This document shows, in pieces, positions 36,481 through 50,305 of a DNA stretch of 64,000 bases. The notes below the pieces were generated by a model. It ran no database searches. It had not been told where the DNA came from and saw only the letters and a list, made by a program, of their open reading frames with translations. This DNA comes from Mycogone perniciosa (Eukaryota > Ascomycota > Sordariomycetes > Hypocreales > Hypocreaceae). Both the position numbers and the translations under genes were made by a program. The stretch's first letter is position 1. Each line of letters opens with the position of its first letter. The stretch covers positions 1-64,000 of the forward strand of contig JAOALB010000024.1 in NCBI GenBank assembly GCA_025331125.1, given 5' to 3'.

Positions 36481-37259
36481 AATATACAGTAAGAATTATA
36501 GCCTAAATATCGCGATATAACAGTTTAATATAAAATAAAATATTTAAAGAGAAGCTGAAGATGTAAGTATATTAGATAAAATATTATAAAATTGCTAGCT
36601 AGGTTATAGAGGCAATAGATTACTTATATATCTATTCCTTTTATCCTTTATTTATCATGTAAGTTAATAAAACTATATTTCTTTACAAATATATGAAATG
36701 AAAATGTTATGATCTTGATATAGCCAGGCTGGTTTGATTTCTTAAAAGAGGACTATTTGATTACTGCTATATAATGTTAAATAAAAATAATAAATATAAT
36801 AAACAAATGATATATAAAAAGTAAAAAGAGGTTTAAAATTTATAATAATTATATAAAAAGTTTGAATTTCAAAGGAGTACTCAAGTTGTTATTTTGTATA
36901 ATTTTGCTTAATAGAGTAATTAAATTAATTTTATTTATGTAGTTGAAGTTTCAATTTATGAAAAGCAATAATATGAAAAGCCTGTTAAATATTAATTGTA
37001 ATACAGGTGATTACTTTATTAATGTTAAAGATGAACTGATGTTTATAAATTAAAACTCCAATTAAATCAATATAAAAGTTTTGAAGAAAGTATTTATTTA
37101 TTTCATAGAGAAACTTTATTTTATAACTATAATATATATTATTTTCTATATAGTAAAGTATTTTAATTCTTTCTTTGAATAAAAAACCATTAATTTTTAT
37201 ATTTTTAAAAATGATAAATCTTTTTTCTTCATTTAAGGATGATTATTATTCTAATAAAT

Positions 37260-37410
37260 TGGCACAGACGTGCCTGACAACAGTTTGCGCTGTTGCCACT
37301 TTGTGGTAGAGGACAACAACTAGGTAGCCCTTCGCAGTTATAACCTTAGTTTTAGTTTCTATATGCTCTTTTTCACTCTCTGACACTGACCACCGATCAC
37401 TTTCGTGATA
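37260..37410 (+). mobile_element. Solo LTR, type A1, with TAAAT target duplication
   Basis: 151 bp from TGGCACAGACGTGCC to CACTTTCGTGATA, flanked by TAAAT on both sides (37,255-37,259 and 37,411-37,415). Tip hairpins are as in the other copies (AACAGTTTGCGCTGTTGCC here, one base changed). Confidence 0.92.
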
Positions 37411-37499
37411 TAAATTTTAAAGTACATAAATAATAGGCAGTCTGAAACTAAATTTTATATAACTATAAATCTTTCTTTAATTATGAATTAATATAATTA

Positions 37500-37532
37500 T
37501 AAAAAGTTTATTATAATATTATAAATCTTTAA

Positions 37533-37578
<46 letters not shown>

Positions 37579-38540
37579 CTATTATTACTTTATTTAATAG
37601 AATTATTAAAAAGTAAGTTTATTATTATTATTAGTTAATTAAACTTTATAAGGTTATAATATTATTGATTATTATATATTTTTTAAATATAATATTATAA
37701 AAAGCTTTAATTCATTATTTTAAAAAAGTAAAATTTTAATTTTCTATTTATAATAGTAATAATTAAAAAATCAATAACAAGTTAATCAAATAAACTATAT
37801 AAAAATTATTTTTACCTTTTTTATTTATTTTAATAATATTTTATTAATATATATTTATATATTCTTTTGTGATTTTAAAAGAAAATTTAATATTATATAA
37901 ATAAATATATAATAGTAAAAAAAAAATTTATTATTCAAAATGTTTAATAGTTATTTTTATATTTAACTTTTTAATTTAATTTTCAGAGTAGTTAATTTAC
38001 TAATTAATTTATTATCTTAATTAATTTCTTAAAAAACAATAGTAAACCATTTATTATTTAATATATGGCTTGTATTATTGATGAAGCACATATCTTCTTA
38101 ATCATTAAGTTTTAACAGAATATTAAATTATAAATTGAAGTTAATAAATAAATATTTTATTAATATATTAAAAAACATTAAATTGATCATATTATTAAAG
38201 ATATCAATTAAAGTATTTAATGAATTAAAATAAAACGTTAATTTTAAATCTATAATTTATAAATATACTTTCATTTTAATTATTGAGAATTTATTATAAA
38301 AAGCATGGAGTATTAAAGTCTTTTATTATTATATAATATTTAATAACTAATTATATAAATAAAGTTATAAAGGTATTAAATATATTATATGATTCGAAAG
38401 ATTTTATAATTATAACTTTATTAATATAAACTTAAAAGAGGTTATTAATAGTTTTAATTAATTGTTATTTAATTTAAATGTTTATTCTTTTATATTTAAA
38501 GATAGATTTATTATAATAGTATTTTTACTATGATAATTCA
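37500..38540. repeat. Repeat H, copy 1, with a TA microsatellite
   Basis: About 1 kb in the same direction as 47,280-48,370. Shared landmarks are TATATATTTTTTAAATATAA near 37,672, AAAGTCTTT near 38,315, and AATATAAACTTAAAAGAGGT near 38,423. A (TA)n run of about 34 bp occupies 37,539-37,572. No protein could be read; the class is unknown. Confidence 0.55.
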
Positions 38541-38949
38541 TGAAACTTTAAGTTATTCAAACAATAATAATATATTTTCTTTTTATTAAAAGTTAATTAA
38601 TTATAATATTATTCACTATTTTATAAATTGTATATAGAACTATTATATAATTTTTAAAAAAGGCTTAAGTATTAACTTTAATAGTTTTTTCAACCTTTAA
38701 AAGTATTAACTTTAATATTTAATTGTATAAAAAAGATTGAAAGTACATTTAAAATATTAAATATTAAAGAGTTATAATTGTTATTAATTTTAAGCTTCCA
38801 ATTCAAGTATAGTATATGATAATATATTCACTTTATCTTACTATTGAATTAAACTCTATAGTAATAAAGTTGATATAAAAGTTTATTTCTACTTGAATGA
38901 AAATATTCTTTTTTATTTCCTATTATATTTCCTTAAATATATACCCCTT

Positions 38950-39390
38950 TAAATTAAAAGGACTACTGCTTGTAGGCTTAAAGGCTATCTCGAGCAGAGG
39001 TTTAGGGATTATTAGTGGTTTAGTGCTGTTGCAGGCGTAGACGTTAACACGAGGTGCTAAGACCTGGTGTTGTAGGAGGGCAGTTTTGTCAATATTGCAG
39101 GGGCCTACAGAAATATGTAGCTTATAGGTTACGCAAACACTTAATTAATAGACCTATATCTCTACCGCAATAGCAGCGTTGTTATAAATTGAAGAACAGT
39201 TGATCAAAAGCGAATATATATAAACTTATTATCTGAAGGAATTTAATTATATTAAAATAGCTAGTTATAGATATTGTATCATTATATTAAGGAGTAAATT
39301 CTATATACATGGAAGTTGTCAGGGAATTCTTAGCTGTATATATACTATCTATCCTAATAGTAACTCCTATCTGCTTTCATAGTATTATTC
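38950..39390. mobile_element. MITE family D-like fragment
   Basis: The right half (AATTTAATTATATTAAAATA, CTATCCTAATAGTAAC) matches the right half of the element at 34,910-35,567. The left half is GC-rich (GTTGCAGGCGTAGACG, GGAGGGCAGTTTTG) and does not match; the left arm was not found. It is either a truncated relative or a chimera. Confidence 0.45.
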
Positions 39391-42300
39391 ATAATAAATT
39401 GATCCGCAACTACATTTCTTTTATTTTTAATAAATATATATAAATGTTTTGCAAAAGGTTATATAACTTTATAAATTCAAACTTTATTATGTTCTTTAAA
39501 AAGAGATTGCAGTTAGTATATAAATCGTTGAAAAGTAATAATAATATTATTAAGAAGGTATATATGGAACTAAAGTTTATATTAATTATAAAACTTACTG
39601 TATACTTTCCTATAAGTTCAGAATTAATTATAATAGATTGTCAGGAGACTGGAACCTTAGGATCTTTGATGACATTATATAGGCCAGGTTGCATATATAA
39701 CAGCAACTATAGTCCCCGAGGATATAGAACTTCAGGGACCAGTAAACTACTGCTGCTACACTTAACAATTACTTTCTGGCTTACTATTAGCTTATTACCT
39801 ATTCATTAATATTTATTTCTCCTTTAAATAACTGCTCTTCAACCTTCTCTACTCTTCTTTAAACTCGCAGCCCATTAACTAATTTATCTGCCCTAAAGAG
39901 GGTCTTTAATATAGTAGTCTTTCTGTATTCTTTTAATAAAAGTAAAAAAAGCATTAAAGTTAAAGATACCTTTAATAGTAAATAATTAATTTACTTTTAA
40001 TAAAAAGGCTATATTTTAAATGTAAAGACCTTTAAATGAAGCTACTTTGTAAATTATAAATCAAGCCTTGTAAATAATGCTTTATCTATAAAAGAAAAAC
40101 TTAATATTTATATTTCATAATGAAAAGTAAATAGTAAATTTATTTAAAAAGCAAATATCTAAATACTTTTCTTCAAGAGGAAACCCCTTTTTTTTAACTT
40201 TTAAAGATTAAACCGTTATCCTTTATAATTAGCTTATCATATAATATTAATTCCAGATAACTTTATAACGGCAATTAAAGTAAAGTATAAATTTAAGTTT
40301 TCTATTATTATAAAAGGAAGTCTTAAGTAAAATTATAGACTTTTTTGTATTATTATTGAAAAACAGTTTAAATTATCTTTAAATACTTTTTCAAAGCAGT
40401 TTATAAACCTACTTATATAGCCTTTTACTTAAAAGGAGACAGTTAATATTAATAAATTCATTATTTTTAAAAAAAAGTAAATTAATTAAATTAATTATTT
40501 AAAATAAATTTTATTAATAGTTTAAAAATAATTATTATAACAATTTAATTAAATACTATAAGGTAATTTTATAGCTTTTTCGCCTATATTAAACGGCTAA
40601 ATAGAGCTTTTAATTATTTCTGTTTTAATTAAAGATTATTAAAATAAATTCTTTAAAATAGCTTTTTTATAGTTTACAGTTTATACACTTTTATAACCTT
40701 TTTCATTTATAATAAATCAGTAGATAAATACTTTATTATATAATCTTTATAATTCAATGTAAGTTAATTTATAGTAATATAATTATTGAAACTTTGATAT
40801 AAAATAATGTTCATAATATAAATAGCTTTTAATAGGAATTTTAATTTTTAAGAAAATATGAAAAAAAACTAAATTTATTCATTAATATAGATTATATTAA
40901 AATTGTACTGCTAATACGTTGAAAAGGTAAATAATCAAAGCATTTAAAGGTTTAAAACAATTATAAAAATTATTAAACTTAATAATTTATTAAAAATGTA
41001 ATAACTTTATTGAACTGGATGTTATGAATAAGAACATTAAACTTATAGTTTATTAAATTTGAAAATATGATCATCTTATAAATTTACCTATGAAATAATT
41101 AAAGAAAATATAGTTAAATAGTTATTAGCAGTCTATAAATACTTTTGTTAATTTCAGCTATAATGGTTATCTTATCTTTCAATAATAAAAGGATTCACTA
41201 AAAGGCTTATTATTAAACTTAAAGCTTATTATTATTTCCTTTAAATGTTTCTGCTATAGTTTATAGCTATATAGATATATTTAGAAAGATAATTGATAAT
41301 TAAAAAGTAAAAAAGAAATACTTATTTTATTATATTATTATTAATATTTTAAAAGACTTTAGTTTTAAAGCATTAATCTTTCCTTTTTATAAAAGTATAA
41401 TTGATAGAATTATCCTTTAATTAAAAACTCTATTACTTCATTAGCCTTTAAAAAGCAGTTATAGTAAACTATTCAAAAAGCTTAAATACCTTTTATACTA
41501 ATAATTGAAAAAGAGCTAGAAGTTGGGTTAAAAGTGTTAAAAAACCTATTAAACCTAAATATATTAATATTAATAGATATATTTTATATGTTATCTTAAT
41601 ACTTTATTTTCAATATATAATTATATTTAATAAAATTCAAATTGAATAATGGTATCTTTAACCGATTATTAAATAATTAGTACATCAAAGGATTTATAAT
41701 ATCTTTATAATTTTAAATTTTATTAAAATCTATTATCACTTTATCAAAAACTATGCTAAAATTATAATAACTTTAATAGATTTTATTTTATAAAAAAGAA
41801 AAAGGTTCTTTATAGTTAATGCTTAGCGCTTTTAAAGCCTTTAACAGCTTAAAAAAGTTTTAAAGAAATTTATTTTAATATATTATAACCTAAAAGCGTC
41901 AATTTATATAAAACATATGTATATTCAATTAGATAATTAAAGTAATGTTAGTTTCATATTAGTAAAATGTTTAATGCTTTATAGTATATATATAAAAAGC
42001 TAAATAGCTTTAAATCAATTATATTATTATACCTTTAATATTACACTTTTTATTATTTTAAAAGCTTTCTAAATATAAAGATTTATATTATAATAAACTA
42101 TTTTCATAATTATTGCTTTATGAATGAATACAAGCTTTGAATAAATTATCTTTATTTAATGTTTATATTAAATATACATTAAAAAAGTTGAACTTTATGA
42201 ATACTTTATTTTAATAGTCAGGTTTTATAATTTTATTGAAGTTAAACCATTACAATAGAGGTATATATTAATAAGTTTATAGTATTTTTAAAATATAACA

Positions 42301-44403
42301 GTTAATAAGTTATATAAATAAAACAGACTTTTAGTAGTATATGTAAAGTTATTTATAAAGAAAAGTATTACTTCAAGATTACGTTAAATCAAAGGATAAA
42401 GATTCAATATTATTAAGCAGATTATTTATTTCTAAAATATAACGCTTAAATTTATAATAGCTACTAGTCTATACATTATATAGTAAATTACTATAAGTTT
42501 ACTGCTAAAACTATAAAAATCTTTCTAGTTTATTATTTTCTAAATGTAATAATAAAATAACTTTATTTAATAAAAAGTTTAAAGTTAAAAAGTAATTAAT
42601 ATATTTTATAGACATAATTAATTTATTAATAATAATTAATTAATTTACTATTAAAGTAAAGTTTATATATTAAAAGGCGTTAATATTAAGATTTTAATAT
42701 TGCTTTATAATAACTTAAGGTATTTAATATTAAAAAGTTAATTATACTTTAAAATCTATTATAATAATTAATTTTTTATAAATATAAAGTAAAATATTAA
42801 ATATTGAATATCTCTATATTATATATCTTAAATAATAAAGGCAAAAACCTATTAATTGTATAATAAATTTACTTTATTTTTAATAATAAAAAAGCCCCGT
42901 AAAGAAATTTATATCAATTTTATTATAAATTTACTAGAAATTTAGAACTATAAAGGTAAAGACTTATATAATATAATTATTGTTATTATTAATTAATATA
43001 TAAAATATACTTCAGATATATTTATAATAGTATATATTATAAGCAGTAAAGTTATTAATAGTTTTATAGAATTTATATATTTTATTTTTAAAATACTATA
43101 TATAATTATTTTGAATTCAAAATAATTATTTAAATTTAAATTTTGGTAATACTTTTATCATTTATTTACTTCTAGATTATAATTTAATATTACTTTTTAC
43201 TTATAAATTTACAATTAAACTAAATAGTATAACGAAACTTTAAACCATTATTTATATTCTTTATAGTAAATAATTAAATAAATAACTATAAACATTATTA
43301 TTTTTATTTAATTTATATATAATAGTATTAAATATTATATAATTAAGTATTTATTAGTTTTATGATTATTTAACTATAAATTTAATACTTTACGTTATAA
43401 TAAATTCATTTATTATATATATTCTATTAATATTATTATAAAAGTAAAAACGCTTAGAATTAATGAGAAATAATTAAATAAACTTTATAATAAACTTAAA
43501 AAATAATATAAAACAATAATATAATATTTATTAATTTTAAAAGGAACTTATTATTAGTAATTAAATATTATTATTTATAAAATACTTAAAACTTTAATGA
43601 TTTAGTAAAAGATTTATTGAAAAGTATACTGATTTTTATTAAATTAAATACTAAATTAAAAAAAAGAAATTATTATTTATTTTATCTTTTACTGTTTATT
43701 AAAATTTATAATATTATTAATATTATAAAATTAAAAACAGTAAAGTATTTTATAATTTTGATTAAATAATTAAAAATTAAAAATAAACTTATAATAGTAT
43801 TATATTTTATCATAAATAAATAGTAATGCTATTAGTAAATAATAATTAATTTTTTTATTTTTCAATAATATGTTATTATAGTCATTTATAATACTAAAAT
43901 ATATGAAAAAAGATTTAAAGATTTCCATTTAGTAGTATATTATATCATAATTAATAGGGAATCGCTTATTATAAATAAAATAATATATATTAGAATAAAA
44001 GTATCTAAAATAGTGGTAATAATAGTAAAAGAGTTTATTTAATTAAAAGCAATTTAAAGGGTTGAGCGCTTTAAGTTTTAACAGTAATACTATATATTTC
44101 CTATAATCCGTTGTTTCTTTTTAAACTTTTATTAAATTGAACCTTTATTATATTAATATAAAGAAATTTTTACATTAAACTTATAGTAGTATTATTATAT
44201 GAATTTTCATTCACGACTATTATATAATATAAAAGCAATAATAAAGTATTTACTTTATTAATAATAGACTTTTAAAAAAATATTAAATTAATATATAAAG
44301 TTTAGTTCTTAATGATATAGAACTTATATTTATTATCATAGTATTGAAGTAGTTCTTTTTTTAATTTTATTTTTTATTTAATTAAAAGGTTAAAATAATA
44401 ATA
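39391..44403. other. AT-rich DNA without a recognisable gene
   Basis: Five kilobases of AT-rich sequence. A 121-codon open frame (39,444-39,809) includes a slightly GC-richer patch at 39,630-39,770 but has no recognisable domain and is probably fortuitous. The rest has stops in all frames and no repeat edge I can support. Confidence 0.45.
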
Positions 44404-44697
44404 CTAATTGGTAGGTCCTCTAGAAACCAACTGTTAGACTTCGCCTAACAGTTGGCCATAAAAGTACCGATACACCACAAAACCCCAGTACAGGAACAGA
44501 TTTATATGGGCCCACCTATTAAAAATATTAACCGCATATATTCCGGTTTACTTTTTCTGGACTGGCTAAATTTTAAAAAGTACTTAATTTCTCACTAAAT
44601 TCATATAAGTATATCGGGTTTCGTGGTGTATCAGGACTTTTATGGCCAACTGTTGGGCGAAGTCTAACAGTTGGTTTCCAGAGGACCAACCAACGGG
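44404..44697. mobile_element. Nearly unmutated MITE, Tc1/mariner-like, with TA flanks
   Basis: 294 bp between TA dinucleotides (44,402-44,403 and 44,698-44,699). The two arms, about 80 bp each, are nearly perfect inverted repeats that share TTGG(A/T)GGTCCTC-like tips and run through GGCCATAAAAGT to TGGTGTATC. Each arm contains its own hairpin, CCAACTGTTAGAC with its complement. The centre holds ATATGGGCCCACC. There is little RIP damage, unlike the flanks. TA flanks suggest Tc1/mariner/pogo mobilisation; no transposase is present. Confidence 0.82.
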
Positions 44698-47279
44698 TAA
44701 TATAAGTTGATTGATTGATTAATATACTATTAATGTCCTATAGCAAAGGCCACTAATCCCAGTAGGGCAAAAGGATATACTATATTAGGTTTAACTATAA
44801 TATTATTAATAAATATATAAGCTCCCTTATATAGTATTTTATTGCCTTAGCGGGTATAGTCTTTTAGCTTTACTTTTATCAATAGGTTAAAGAGGCGCGC
44901 GAATCTCGCGTAGTGTATTAGGTAATTGAGGTTAACTTTAAAGGCTAGCTTTATCGATTTATAGGTGACTTAAAGGTAAGCTATAAATAAATCCCTTGTA
45001 AAGTAAAAAGAGAGATAAAAGAAAAGATTAAATAATTAATATTAAAGTTTTATATTGCAGTTAATTAAGATTTATAATAATAATGCAGGTATAATTTAAT
45101 AAAGAAATTAAAGGCCTATATTATTCAAAAGAAGTAATTATAGTTAATTTTTAGTAAATAAAATGTTAGTTTATAAAGTAAAGGGGCTAATCTTTATTAT
45201 TCTATTTTATGAATTTTCCTGTAATAAAAGATATAATTTTATACTTTTTTTCACTGTAATTGCAGTTTATTATTATATTTTTATACTAAAAGTATTTATA
45301 ATATTGCGCGAAATCCCTATATTAAGATTTAGCAGCTACACAATAATAAAGTTTTCTTTATAAAATTATTAATTCTTGAAGGTATTTTAAAGTAATTAAT
45401 AGCTTAAATAAATAATATATATTAAAAGTATTTTTCTTTTCTCAGCTTTTAAAGCTAAAATTCAAGTTTTTAGAATTAAATAAAGATTTATTCTCAAAAG
45501 TTTAAAGGTATACCTTTTAAGGAGTATATTACAGCTATATTATTTAAATAAGTAATAATATCCTTTATATTATTATTATTATTAGCTAAAGTAGCTTTAA
45601 GTGTTTTTAATGGTTTAATTGCTTTATTATTAAATACTTTTATTAAATTAAATTACCTATATTTATTTTCAATTTTTTTACTATCTTATTATATTAAAAA
45701 GCGATAGTTCATAGCATTTATAGTATAATATAAATGATCTATAAATATTACTATATTCTAAAGGGCTATTATAATTATATAATTATTGAATTCTCTAATA
45801 GCTTTAACTTTACTGCTTAAAAAAAGTTTTAAGATTTAATTAATTTAAAGAAAAGGGATAATTTTAAGCAGCTTTTAATAAACTATATAATTTACTATAA
45901 TCTTATTATTAATATTAAAGTAGTTTATTTATATAAATATTAGCTAGGATAGGTTTTATAACTTAATAGGTATTAGTTATTTAATAATAGTAATTTAACT
46001 GTAATTTAAGCTTTTAAGCGTTAAAGAGTTATATTATTAAAGGGATTTTACTTTATCTATATAAAATTAAAGTAAAAGTTATTTTTTATATTAAAAAGAT
46101 TATTTATATAGCTGTTTTAGAAATTAAGTTTATATAATTAAAAAAGTATTTTATTTTATATACCTTTAAGCCTTTATACTATACTTTTGCTTTATAGTAA
46201 AGTACTGGCTTAATATATATATAAACTGCTTAATATAGAAAGTATAATATAGCCTTTTACATAAAGGTTAAAATATTATAGAGTATATTTATTATTTTAT
46301 AGGCTTTTATAGCCTACTTTTCAACATATATTTCAAAGTTAACCTTTTAATTAAAGAACACGCTAACTTATATAATTATACCTTTTTTAAAAGCAGTTTT
46401 TTTATATCATTATATATTATTAATAGGTTATTTTAAACATAATATTTTAAAAACTATATTACTTTTATTTTTTTAAAATTAAATAATATTATATTATTAA
46501 CACTTGATTATTAAAGCTTTTAAAATATAGTTATTATTTAAATGATTATGTTATTAAAAGTATTATTAATAAATAAAAATACTATATTATTTATATAGCT
46601 AAACCTTTATAGGCTTTTAATAAAGGATTATTTCATTACTGTTATAAAAAGTTACGTAAAATCAGTAAAAGGGTAATATATTAAAGCTATATAAAGTAAA
46701 AGAAAAAAGAAAAACATTAATAATCTTTAAAAAAAACCATAGCTTAATAGAAATAGTTAGATTATTATTTTTTATAGTTTTATTTATATTTCATAGTCTA
46801 TTATAAGAAAAAAGTGTTTATTAACCGATAAAATTAAATTAAATTTATTTATATACTTAAAATATTAATTTATTAATTTATTAATAAACACTATATTAAA
46901 GGCCTTTTAAATATTAATTATAATTTAAGTAGCTATTCTATTATTACAAACAGCTAATTTAACATTATAAATTAAAGCTATAATTAAGTTAATATTAAAT
47001 CTTTCAAAGAAAGCATTAATTTATTTAATGTATAATACTTACTATTTAATTCCAATCTATATTGTCCTTTATATAATAAAGTATTTAAATTCTTTATTTT
47101 AATATAAAAAGAGAAAGATTGACTTTTAAGCCTTTAAAGATAAAAGCTTTTTCTTCAATATCAAGATTATGCTTGCTTTTATTAATTTAAAAGTAAATAA
47201 ATAGTATTTACTTTTAAACTAAATTTTATAAAAAAAAAGTAGTTTTTTTAAATTATTAATTAATAAAAATATAAAAGGT
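44698..47279. other. AT-rich DNA without a recognisable gene
   Basis: A short less mutated patch (44,880-44,925, GAGGCGCGCGAATCTCGCG) is followed by AT-rich sequence. A 66-codon open frame at 45,163-45,363 is lysine- and isoleucine-rich and resembles nothing. No repeat edge could be supported. Confidence 0.45.
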
Positions 47280-48370
47280 CTATTATAATATTATTAATAG
47301 TTAAAGATATATTCTTTATATATATTATAACCATTACTGCTTTTTTTTAGCGAAATTATTATAAAAAACATAATCTACTATTATTAAGTAATTAAAATTT
47401 GGAAGTTTTTAATATGATGAACTACTATATATTTTTTAAATATAATATTGTAAAAGGCAGTAGCCTTTCTTTTTAAAAAATAAGTAAAGATTTAATTATT
47501 AATTTATAACAGCAGCAGTTAAAAGATTAATTTTAGTTTCATTTAATAGGCTATATTAAAGGTAATTTTCTTTTCTTTAATGATATTAATTCTATGTTAT
47601 TAATATACATTTTTAATATTTTTTACTATTTTCTTTAAAAGTTTAAGTATTATAGAGATAAATATTTAATAATATAGCTGCTATTCTTTTTACTATTAAA
47701 AAAACTTGATATTTTTTTTTATATTTAGCTTTTTATTATAATTTAAAATACAATCAATTTAATAATTAGTTTATTATTTTAGTAGATTAATAATAAAGAG
47801 GGAGTAGCACTTTAATTATTTAATTTATAGCTATTATTATTAATTAAAAAAAAGGAAAAAGTAAAATTCTTTTTTTAATTAAAGCTGCAAAATATTTGTT
47901 ATTATTATCCCTTTTAACTTTTAGCCTTTTAAGTAATATTAAGCAGTAAATTAAAGTTAGAATTATAATATTTAATATAGTAAAGTTAAAGCTAGTAAAT
48001 AAATATTCTTTTAATATAGCTTTGATTAATAGTATATTTAAAAACGCTAAATAAATTATATTACTTAAGATATAAATTAAAGAAAAAAAAGTTAATTTTG
48101 AAGGCTTAATTAATTATTAATATATATCAATTACAGTTATTAATTATTTACTATAGAAAATATATAGTCTTAAAGTCTTTAACTATTATATAGTTGTTAG
48201 CGTTTAGCTATATAAATAAAGTATTAAAGACTTTAAATATATAATATTTTTTATAAAGGTTAATAATTATAATTTTATGAATATAAACTTAAAAGAGGTT
48301 TTAAATAGTTTTAATAAATAATTATTTAATTTAAGTTTTTACTTTCCTATTTATATATATAAAAACTTAT
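47280..48370. repeat. Repeat H, copy 2
   Basis: Aligns with 37,500-38,540 in the same direction and is slightly less mutated (AATATAAACTTAAAAGAGGT at 48,280-48,299). No identified protein. Confidence 0.55.
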
Positions 48371-48521
48371 AAGTAGATATTGCAGTTTATTTAAATTATT
48401 ATTTAAAAAAGGCTAAAATCCTTCATATTATACTATATAGTAGTATCCCTTTTAAGTAATATTTATATATAGTTTTATATTATAATAATATTATAGCCCT
48501 TTTTAACTGTAAAGGTAAAGG

Positions 48522-49750
48522 CAGGGTTGTGAATTCGTTACTATTCGTTTCGTTAGTGGCTTAAAGAAAACGAAACGAAGGTTGTTCATTACTACTGATA
48601 GTTTCGTTAGTAGCCTGAAGAAAACGAAACGAAGCTTGTTCGTTAATAAGCTAACGAATAACTACTAACGAATATAGTATTTCTTCGTTACTATTAATGA
48701 AATTAACTACTATAATTAAATACCTATTATGATTAAATAACTATTATAATAAAATAGTTATTATAAAATTTATAAATATACAATAATTGTATTTACTTTA
48801 TTAAAATAATTATTTTATGCATAACTATATATATTATATAACATTATTAAATATATTTTTAAGAAAATAAATAAAATTATACATTTTTTATTACATTTCT
48901 TTTTTAAATATTATATTTAGACCTCTTTTATTAAATCTTTATTAATAGAATAGTTATTTTTAAGCTTTTGTAAATTCTTTTTTCAGCTTTTTAATAAAGT
49001 TAGTTCCCTAACTAGGTTAAGGTTTAATCTATTTCTGCTTTTAGTAATAATATTATTACTAATAGCAAAACTACTTTCTATAGCTGCAGAAGTTGCAGGA
49101 ATAGCTAAATAGCATTTAGCTAATATAGAAAGTATAGGAAATCTATAAGTATTAGATTTCCAATAATATAATGGATTATCCCATTTTATTATTAATATTA
49201 TATAGTAATATAAATAGTTATTAATATAATATGAAAATAAAATATTTACTTCTTCTATAATAATAAATTCTTTATTATATATAGTTATTTTATCTTTAAT
49301 AGATGATTTAGTCTTTAAATAAAGCTCTTTATCTAAATTAGAATTAGAACCTTCTTTATTAAGACTAAAATGCCTAATAGGGGATTCTATAGAATATATA
49401 TCTTCTGCTAATTTATTAACAGATATATTAGGGTTAGGTATAGCTTTATTAATTATATTAATAGGGCCTTCTTTTTCTTCTTTAATTTTAAATAATAAAT
49501 AGTAATAAATATAAATAAATATAGGAATATATATATAATAAAATAACCTACTTATTATATCTAATTTTAAACAACTTTATAATATTATTAAAGATAATAG
49601 GATAAAAAGATAATAAGCCTTTTTCTTTAAAATGTATAGCTTTAAATCTAGGATCTAAGAATATACTAAATACATAAGGCTTATATCTATTTATTGAAAT
49701 AGCTGTTAGCTTTTTAAGGAAATATTTCTCTAGCTTAGCTAAGCTAGCTT
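48522..49750 (-). pseudogene. hAT transposase C-terminal relic with its 3' terminus
   Basis: On the minus strand the sequence reads, with few stops, as the C-terminal part of a hAT transposase: PYVFSIFLDPRFKAIHF-type sequence near 49,660, an acidic linker, then the dimerisation domain near 49,030-49,195 with WDNPLYYWKSN, YRFPILSILAKCYLAIPATS and NIITKSRNRL. The element terminus is at 48,522 with CAGGGTTGTG, a typical hAT tip. Next to it are two direct repeats 54 bp apart (48,547 and 48,601), each GTTTCGTTAGT followed by AAAACGAAACGAAG, possible transposase-binding sites. The N-terminal part is lost or unreadable. The partial copy at 5,428 is a deletion relative. Confidence 0.8.
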
Positions 49751-49794
49751 TAATAGCTTTATTATAGCTATTATAATAAAGGGCTTAATTGAAT

Positions 49795-50180
49795 TAAGAT
49801 ATATAAAGATATAGGCCTATTAAGACTATAGATAGGCCCTTTAACAATATACTCCTGTAAAAACGAAATATAGGAAATAACTAGCTTAATAGGGGGGTAA
49901 TATTAAAAGTTAAACCTAATAAAAAAAGACCTCAGCCATATTAAGCCTAGCATTACAATTCCCTATATCTCCTAAACCAACTAATATAGATATATATATA
50001 TATATATATATATCAAATATAGTATATAAGCCTTAGGCCTGTATATATATAATACTATTCTATAAATTGATATATATATAGCTAAATAGTCCCTCTCTTT
50101 TATCCCCTCGCTCTTTACCTTTAAATAAATAATTCTATAGCGCCTTGTTATTAACTACTTGAAAAGGCTATCCTCATGAC
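49795..50180 (-). repeat. Repeat G, copy 2
   Basis: Reverse complement of 21,960-22,345, with the shared protein-like frame LGDIGNCNARLNMAEVFF on the minus strand. It includes a TA run at about 49,990-50,022. It directly follows the hAT relic in the minus-strand direction, but copy 1 has no hAT next to it. Confidence 0.5.
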
Positions 50181-50305
50181 AGTAAAGAAGTATAGTTTTA
50201 CTAAGTTAAGTTTTAACTAAAGAAATTTAAATTAATATAGTAACATATAATACTATATATAATAAAATACTCTATATAGTAACTTTAATATTAATATATA
50301 TATTA
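50181..50305 (-). repeat. LTR family B, copy 6, with polypurine tract (3' LTR)
   Basis: On the minus strand AAAAGGGGGAGT (the complement of ACTCCCCCTTTT at 50,306 onward) lies directly before TAATATATATATTAATA. This is the same tract and start as at 16,508 on the plus strand. The interior would lie to the right, but nothing can be read there. Confidence 0.62.

Noticed and set aside
39444..39809. 121-codon open frame as a gene
   Set aside because: Composition follows the AT-rich DNA, it lacks any recognisable domain, and no promoter or intron pattern distinguishes it from chance.
45163..45363. 66-codon open frame
   Set aside because: Lysine/isoleucine/phenylalanine-rich chance frame in AT-rich DNA.
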